Part shown: in pieces, positions 15,772 to 19,998 of the stretch
How positions within the stretch are numbered: the first letter of the stretch is position 1
How the letters are laid out: every line of letters begins with the position of its first letter
Assembly: GCA_945883615.1 (NCBI GenBank)
Contig: CAMCYB010000033.1
Span: forward strand, 1 to 19,998
Direction of reading: 5' to 3'
DNA length: 19,998 nt
Origin: Bordetella parapertussis
GTDB lineage: Bacteria; Pseudomonadota; Gammaproteobacteria; Burkholderiales; Burkholderiaceae_B
Position numbers and translations under genes: made by a program
The notes under the pieces: model-generated
The model's input: only the letters and a program-made list of their open reading frames with translations
The model's database searches: none
What the model was told of the DNA's origin: nothing

Positions 15772-16299
15772 TTAGTCACCTTCAAACTCGCAAAGAGAAA
15801 ACACTTTCTGACCCATTTCTAGTAGCCGCTTTCTACCACCTATATCTGGCAAGTCGATGGCAAAACAGCATTCAACAATGTTGCCGCCCATTTTTTCAAT
15901 CAGAATGACCGCGGCTTGCGCTGTGCCACCGGTTGCAATTAAATCATCAACGAGCAAAATATTTTCGCCTTTACTGATGGCATCAACATGCATTTCGATA
16001 CGATCAACACCATACTCAAGCTCGTAGTCGTGGCCAATTATTTCTGCAGGTAATTTACCTTTTTTGCGTATGGGTATAAAACCAACGCATAAGGCATACG
16101 CAAGGGGCGCCCCAAGAATAAAACCACGCGACTCAGTACCGACCACCTTATCAATCTTGGTGTTCTTGTACCGATTAGCCAACCCATCAATCGTGAGGCG
16201 CAAGCCGACAGGGTCTTTCAGCAGTGTTGTGATGTCGCGAAACATGATGCCGTGCTTCGGGTAATGAGGAACGGTACGAATGTAAGATTTAATAAGCAT
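15772..16299 (-). CDS. apt: Adenine phosphoribosyltransferase
   Basis: 175 residues, the usual size. It converts adenine and PRPP to AMP and pyrophosphate in purine salvage, in the cytoplasm. The early [21 protein letters not shown] (about 7-27) is specific to Apt. [16 protein letters not shown] (55-70), RKKGKLP (78-84, the flexible loop) and the PRPP loop [11 protein letters not shown] (117-127) follow. All catalytic elements are intact. It stands alone, 76 bases downstream of the hydrolase gene on the same strand and 167 bases upstream of the sugar dehydrogenase, with no shared pathway. The ribosome site is weak. Confidence 0.96.
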   Translation of the reverse strand: MLIKSYIRTVPHYPKHGIMFRDITTLLKDPVGLRLTIDGLANRYKNTKIDKVVGTESRGFILGAPLAYALCVGFIPIRKKGKLPAEIIGHDYELEYGVDRIEMHVDAISKGENILLVDDLIATGGTAQAAVILIEKMGGNIVECCFAIDLPDIGGRKRLLEMGQKVFSLCEFEGD

Positions 16300-16375
16300 T
16301 TTTAGGTTTGTATAAAAAAGAAATGTGAGTTTAGGTGCAAGGGTTATGTTGAGTGAACCGTGACAGACAACCTTC

Positions 16376-17251
16376 TTAACTTAATATTTTTTGTATGGCT
16401 TTTAACACTGCGCCGTCTTCATTAACCAGTTCATCAAATATCGTGTAGTGATTCAGATCATTGAGTAAGGTGTACGCACCCGGCTGCGCATGAGCTTGCC
16501 GATATCTATAAAAAATATTCGTTTGCATTTGCATTGCAGGTAGTTCTGCACCGCCAACGAAAAGTTCAAGTGGTTTACCAAAGTGATTGACTTGCTTAAT
16601 GGGTGAAAATTGCAAAGCATCTTCAGCATCTAGCTGTAGCTTTTCATTTACATAGCAATGTCGCATCGGTTCTAGGTCGTAAATTCCACTGATACAAACC
16701 CCAGCATAAACATTGGGCTTATCTAGGGTGGCAGCGACTAAATGGGCGCCTGCTGACCAGCCTAACAAACAGAACCCAGAGAAAGCGTCAGACTCATCTG
16801 CCCCCTCGGCTTGACGATCATTGCGTACCTTTTGTTCGATGGCATCTAAACCCATACGAATGTCTTTGACAATGTTACCCATATTGGCCTCAGGTGCCAA
16901 GGTATAACCCAACATGGCCACACTGATGCCATGTCTTAAAAGGGTTGGGACAATAAACAGAAAATCTTCTTTGCATCGCATTTGCCAAAAACCACCATGC
17001 ACAAACACCACAATGGGTGTGTTGTTGCCCGCAGAAAAGAAATCAAAGCATTGCCTAGCACCTGGGCCATAGGCGACATTTAATTCGATGTTTAATGCAA
17101 CGCTTGAACCAGCCTGCAAACCCTCTTTTATGATTTGACTCGCATCTACCCAAGACTGAGTGATTTCAGCACTATTCTTCACCGCGATCGAGTTGTTATA
17201 AGCCAGATCAAGTTCCGTAGGCGGCGTGGCGTTTGCTTGTTTTATGATCAT
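16376..17251 (-). CDS. Alpha/beta hydrolase, kynurenine-formamidase-like
   Basis: 291 residues. The oxyanion motif HGGFW is at 85-89, the nucleophile S166 lies in GWSAGAH (164-170), and the acid and base are probably E236 (VGGAELPAM) and H268 (LNHYTIF). The order, the N-terminal [10 protein letters not shown] region and the SGIYDLEPM segment resemble arylformamidase (KynB-like, eukaryotic Bna7 type) and the related esterases. Kynurenine formamidase splits N-formyl-kynurenine to kynurenine. No kynA or kynU genes are nearby, so a different ester or amide substrate is equally possible. No signal peptide is seen. Three 16-bp tandem units lie 25-72 bases before the ATG. Confidence 0.8.
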   Translation of the reverse strand: MIIKQANATPPTELDLAYNNSIAVKNSAEITQSWVDASQIIKEGLQAGSSVALNIELNVAYGPGARQCFDFFSAGNNTPIVVFVHGGFWQMRCKEDFLFIVPTLLRHGISVAMLGYTLAPEANMGNIVKDIRMGLDAIEQKVRNDRQAEGADESDAFSGFCLLGWSAGAHLVAATLDKPNVYAGVCISGIYDLEPMRHCYVNEKLQLDAEDALQFSPIKQVNHFGKPLELFVGGAELPAMQMQTNIFYRYRQAHAQPGAYTLLNDLNHYTIFDELVNEDGAVLKAIQKILS

Positions 17252-17275
17252 TTCAGTTTTTACTTTGTGGGTTTT

Positions 17276-17323
17276 AATTGATGCTGAAACTAATTGACAC
17301 TGAAGTTAATTGAAACTGAAGCT
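17276..17323. repeat. Three 16-bp tandem units upstream of the hydrolase gene
   Basis: AATTGATGCTGAAACT, AATTGACACTGAAGTT and AATTGAAACTGAAGCT run head to tail (17276-17323), sharing the frame AATTGA..CTGAA. They lie between the divergent hydrolase (start 17251) and the cbiX-like gene (start 17505). The 16-bp period is about one and a half helical turns. They may be an operator array or a slippage product; the sequence alone cannot tell. Confidence 0.75.
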
Positions 17324-17504
17324 TTATGAGCTTAAATGTACCTCACCCCATATCGAATATAACCACAATCGCTCTGCCAAATAGTATAAAAGGCTATAAA
17401 GTTTGTGAATGAAAGCGTGTTGATCTAACGCAAATATTGTTTTGCCTCACACGCAACCTGATTCGTTTGTGTATATTGTGTCAGTTAAAAGAGTAAATTA
17501 ATTT

Positions 17505-17867
17505 ATGAAAGCAATCATTCTATTTGGGCATGGCGCACGAGACATACGTTGGCGAGAGCCTTTTAATCGGCTGGCGTCACTTTGGGCTTCGCAAAATGCG
17601 TCTACACCTGTTGAACTTGCATTTTTAGAGTTGATGCACCCCTCGCTTGAAGAAGCCATCGCGACACTGTGCGCCAAAAGGGTAAATTCAATAACCGTCA
17701 TACCCGTTTTTTTTGGTCAAGGCGGTCATTTACGCAATGACTTTCCTGTTTTACTCAATACCTGCCAAAAAAAATACCCTCACGTGACACTAAGCACAAC
17801 GCCTGCTGTGGGTGAAGATGAGGCCGTCTTGCAAGCAATCGTTGACTTCGGTGTCAAGCATATTTGA
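17505..17867 (+). CDS. cbiX: CbiX/SirB-type sirohydrochlorin chelatase
   Basis: 120 residues, the short single-domain form. Conserved FGHGARD (7-13) and GQGGHLRNDFP (about 71-81) hold the two His ligands that bind the metal and sirohydrochlorin. The reaction is insertion of Fe (giving siroheme) or Co into sirohydrochlorin. Next to cobA and a sulfite reductase gene, iron and siroheme are the likely use. It reads toward cobA and overlaps it by 78 bases, so both cannot be transcribed strongly at once without collision. The ribosome site is weak. No precorrin-2 dehydrogenase is seen, so that step must be encoded elsewhere. Confidence 0.85.
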   Translation: MKAIILFGHGARDIRWREPFNRLASLWASQNASTPVELAFLELMHPSLEEAIATLCAKRVNSITVIPVFFGQGGHLRNDFPVLLNTCQKKYPHVTLSTTPAVGEDEAVLQAIVDFGVKHI

Positions 17868-18671
17868 TTGTTCACTTTTTTGACCTGTATTTCTTTTATG
17901 ATCTGCATTTTTTAAAGCATTGCCAATCATTATCAATACTGGCGAACTGCTATCAAACCAAGCGTCTGCATGACCCTGTGCCAGCGCACCCAGCGTACCA
18001 GACCAGCGTCGCTCTCTGGGTGTACTGACTGCTTCTAAAATATGAACCGTTGTATCGATTGTGTGATGTGTTGCTTGATCAATTAATTGAGTGGCAATTT
18101 TGACCGCATCTCGGCGCCCCATGTAGTAGACCAGTGTGTCGGCAATAGGGTGACTCATGGGTTGACCTTTGACAGCTATCTCGTCACCCTGAGCCAGAGT
18201 TACAAACGCCACGCTTCTGCTCACACCACGCAAGCTTAGCGACTGACCCATAGCAGCGGCCCCAGCTAGGGCCGCGGTAATACCAGGCACCACCTCGACC
18301 TCAATGCCTGCAAGGCGTAAAGCATTCAGCTCTTCGTCAGCCCTACCAAAAAGCATCGGGTCGCCGCCCTTTAAGCGCACCACGATACTGTGTTGATGGG
18401 CTGCATCAACCAATTGTTTGTTAATGAATTGTTGAGCTGATGACAATTTGCCACAGCGTTTGCCGACTGGAACTAATTTCGCCTGAGGGCAAAGCGCTAG
18501 CGTTTCAGGCTCGACCAAAGCATCATAAAAAACAATGCCTGCTTTTTCTAAGCATTTGGCACCGCGCATTGTAATCAAGTCTGCTGCACCGGGGCCTGCC
18601 CCAACCAAATAGACCTTTCCCAAGGTTGATGAGTCGCTATATTGACGGGGCAACATGTATTCTTTTGACAT
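17790..18671 (-). CDS. cobA: Uroporphyrinogen-III C-methyltransferase
   Basis: 293 residues. It methylates uroporphyrinogen III twice with SAM to give precorrin-2, the branch point to siroheme and cobalamin. VYLVGAGPGAADLITMRG (19-36), YDALVEPE, RLKGGDPMLFGRADEE and VVPGITAALAGAAAMGQSL are the SUMT signatures, and the YMGRRDA and VLIMIGNAL parts close the fold. The single domain lacks the CysG dehydrogenase-chelatase half. The last 39 or so residues after VLIMIGNALKNAD are an extra tail that overlaps the cbiX-like gene on the other strand by 78 bases. It begins 4 bases after DUF934 and is the last gene of cysI-DUF934-cobA. This places it in siroheme supply to sulfite reductase. Confidence 0.92.
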   Translation of the reverse strand: MSKEYMLPRQYSDSSTLGKVYLVGAGPGAADLITMRGAKCLEKAGIVFYDALVEPETLALCPQAKLVPVGKRCGKLSSAQQFINKQLVDAAHQHSIVVRLKGGDPMLFGRADEELNALRLAGIEVEVVPGITAALAGAAAMGQSLSLRGVSRSVAFVTLAQGDEIAVKGQPMSHPIADTLVYYMGRRDAVKIATQLIDQATHHTIDTTVHILEAVSTPRERRWSGTLGALAQGHADAWFDSSSPVLIMIGNALKNADHKRNTGQKSEQSNMLDTEVNDCLQDGLIFTHSRRCA

Positions 18672-18675
18672 GAAT

Positions 18676-19251
18676 TTAGGCCGCTAATTGTGTGCGCTTT
18701 TCACGCCAACTATTTTGAGTCGCTACAGAAAAGAGATTAAATTGCCCCAGCGCAATGTCAAGGTTTTGATCTGAACGCAGGTCAAAAGCATCAAAGCCAA
18801 CGCGCGCACCCTGCAAGAGTTGGTCAATCAACACATCACCAATCGCCCGCACCTGACCTTGCCAACTAAAACGATTACGCAAAAGCGCAGCGGTGCTAAA
18901 GCTTCTACCATCTTTAAAAATGGGGAAGTGTGCCGCAACAACAGGCCAAAGTGATTTACCAGCCTCAATGCATTCAGCATATTTCAAAATATCATCATCG
19001 GCTGCGAACCACACACCAACACGACCTTGTCTAGCGTGAATCATCAGCGTAGAGTCTGAGTGCTGCGTATCGATATGCGTATCGACCTGTGTGCGCCACA
19101 TACTAAAGGGCAGCAATACCTTCTGCGAACCCAGTGTTAGATTTGGCATAGCAGCTTGCTCTTGTTCCCCAGACCAGATTTGCCAATCGTTGGAAACCAA
19201 AGTCGGTACGCCATTTTTTGGAAACAAGAGCGTTCTGTTTTTAATACTCAT
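18676..19251 (-). CDS. DUF934 family protein (sulfite reduction accessory)
   Basis: 191 residues, no signal peptide or cofactor motif. The conserved C-terminal half reads FPIFKDGRSFSTAALLR (about 109-125), RAIGDVLIDQLLQGARVGFDAFDLR (about 135-159), the core of DUF934. The family almost always follows cysI in Betaproteobacteria and is thought to help sulfite reductase or its electron supply, though no activity is established. Its ATG overlaps the cysI stop as TAATG, so it is translated by coupling. In many relatives cysH follows; here cobA comes next, 4 bases on. Loss of full-length cysI would alter its expression. Confidence 0.88.
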   Translation of the reverse strand: MSIKNRTLLFPKNGVPTLVSNDWQIWSGEQEQAAMPNLTLGSQKVLLPFSMWRTQVDTHIDTQHSDSTLMIHARQGRVGVWFAADDDILKYAECIEAGKSLWPVVAAHFPIFKDGRSFSTAALLRNRFSWQGQVRAIGDVLIDQLLQGARVGFDAFDLRSDQNLDIALGQFNLFSVATQNSWREKRTQLAA

Positions 19252-19904
19252 TACGTATTCTCTTCCGTTAACGCTACTTCTTCTTGAAATTTTTTCGTTA
19301 CATTTTTATAAGCAGCTTCTTTGAAAGGCAAGATGCCGATGCGGCGATAAGAATGAATAAAAGATTCCCCCTCATGTCGATTTTCTACATAAGTATTAAT
19401 GATGTGAGTGATGACCTCAGGAATTTGCTCAGCATAAAATGATGGGCCAATTACTTTGCCAATAGCAGCTTGACTACCCTGCTCGCCACCCAATGTGATT
19501 TGATACCACTCTTCACCATCTTTATCGACGCCCAGCACACCAATATTGCCCACATGATGATGGCCACACGAGTTAATACAGCCTGAAATATTGAGAGAAA
19601 TATCGCCCAAATCAAATAAATAATCTAAGTCATCAAAATGTTCTTGAACGGCTTTGGCGATCGGTAATGATTTAGCATTTGCAAGAGAGCAAAAATCACC
19701 CCCTGGGCAAGCAATGATGTCAGTGAGCAAACCAATATTAGGTAGTGCCACAAAGTGTCTTTTTGCTGCTTGCCATAAATTAAACAATTGATTTTGTTCA
19801 ACATCGGCCAGCACTAGATTTTGTTCATGTGTGACGCGTAGTTCGCCAAAACTGAATCGCCCCGGGTTTTGAGGAGGCATTATTTTCTGAGAGAATATTG
19901 TCAT
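19251..19904 (-). pseudogene. cysI: C-terminal fragment of sulfite reductase hemoprotein, cut by an IS element
   Basis: The readable frame is 217 codons, of which residues 16 onward (RFSFGELRVTHEQN...) match nitrite/sulfite reductase. Residues 1-15 come from the insertion element. The 4Fe-4S/siroheme cysteines are intact: C66 and C72 (CPGGDFC), C109 and C113 (CINSC), followed by GHHH. A full CysI is about 550 residues, so the N-terminal two thirds is absent at 19860. The enzyme reduces sulfite to sulfide with six electrons; this piece alone lacks the first ferredoxin-like half and cannot be expected to work. It still has an ATG inside the element (19904) and couples to DUF934 by TAATG, so the downstream genes may be read from an element promoter. 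An intact copy may exist elsewhere, or the N-terminal part lies beyond the element. Confidence 0.85.
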
Positions 19905-19998
19905 GAAAAAATCAAATACCTTTTCCCCCGAAGTCCGTGAGCGTGCTGTGCGAATGGTGCAAGAACATCGGGATGAATACCCATCGCTTTGGGCAACC
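19860..19998 (+). mobile_element. Left part of an IS3-family insertion sequence (continues past the window)
   Basis: The cysI homology stops at 19859. Soon after comes TGAGGAGGC at 19870, which resembles an IS3-type terminus beginning TGA, and then OrfA. The exact edge lies between 19860 and 19870 and cannot be set without the other end and the target duplication. The element runs off the window. Confidence 0.7.
19903..19998 (+). CDS. IS3-family transposase OrfA, N-terminal part
   Basis: 32 codons, open at the window end. The start [20 protein letters not shown], followed by [12 protein letters not shown], is typical of IS3-family OrfA proteins with an N-terminal helix-turn-helix that binds the element ends. 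OrfB would be reached by frameshifting further right. The ATG (19903-19905) overlaps head to head with the fragment's start on the other strand. Confidence 0.85.
   Translation, partial: MKKSNTFSPEVRERAVRMVQEHRDEYPSLWAT

Noticed and set aside
17276..17323. CRISPR array or replication iterons
   Set aside because: There are only three 16-bp units without spacers, and no cas, rep or origin genes are near.

Overview
The window looks like part of a chromosome of a moderately low-GC betaproteobacterium, most likely Burkholderiales. The basis is the kind of genes present: a Bordetella-like PagP C-terminus, a rubrerythrin / GlpC-like Fe-S protein / DUF3501 operon, a homodimeric AceE-type E1, a large fused indolepyruvate oxidoreductase, and a cysI-DUF934-cobA sulfite reduction cluster. 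I cannot name the genus. Both edges are damaged by junctions: the left edge holds only the 3' end of pagP, and the right edge holds a cysI gene cut by the start of an IS3-family element.

Layout. 1-426: a 17-bp inverted repeat, a pagP remnant and a nested inverted repeat. 427-2900 (minus): operon rubrerythrin, two-cluster Fe-S protein, DUF3501, with a strong intercistronic hairpin and a Fur-like box upstream. 3087-3881 (minus): a lone heme-type ABC ATPase (hmuV-like). 4004-4441 (plus): MaoC-like hydratase. 4454-11436: a 2-oxo acid locus made of an AceE/MdeB-type E1 (minus), a divergent Lrp/AsnC regulator, and a 1180-residue indolepyruvate oxidoreductase reading with the regulator. 11510-14287: an envelope-stress-like module, with a Spy/LTXXQ periplasmic protein preceded by four helically phased TGAAA half-sites, facing an OmpR/EnvZ-type two-component operon. 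14447-17251 (minus): a secreted PQQ sugar dehydrogenase, adenine phosphoribosyltransferase and a kynurenine-formamidase-like hydrolase, which appear functionally unrelated. 17505-19904: siroheme and sulfite reduction genes (cbiX-like chelatase, cobA, DUF934, broken cysI). 19903-end: IS3-family OrfA.

How the genes may work together. CobA makes precorrin-2 and the CbiX-like protein may insert the metal, supplying siroheme to sulfite reductase, but the cysI copy here keeps only its C-terminal third or so. The Lrp-type regulator sits between two thiamine-diphosphate 2-oxo acid oxidising enzymes, which suggests amino-acid-responsive control of 2-oxo acid catabolism. The two-component system probably senses the envelope and drives the Spy-like chaperone. 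No tRNA, rRNA or CRISPR array was seen, and no gene-free stretch exceeds about 300 bases.
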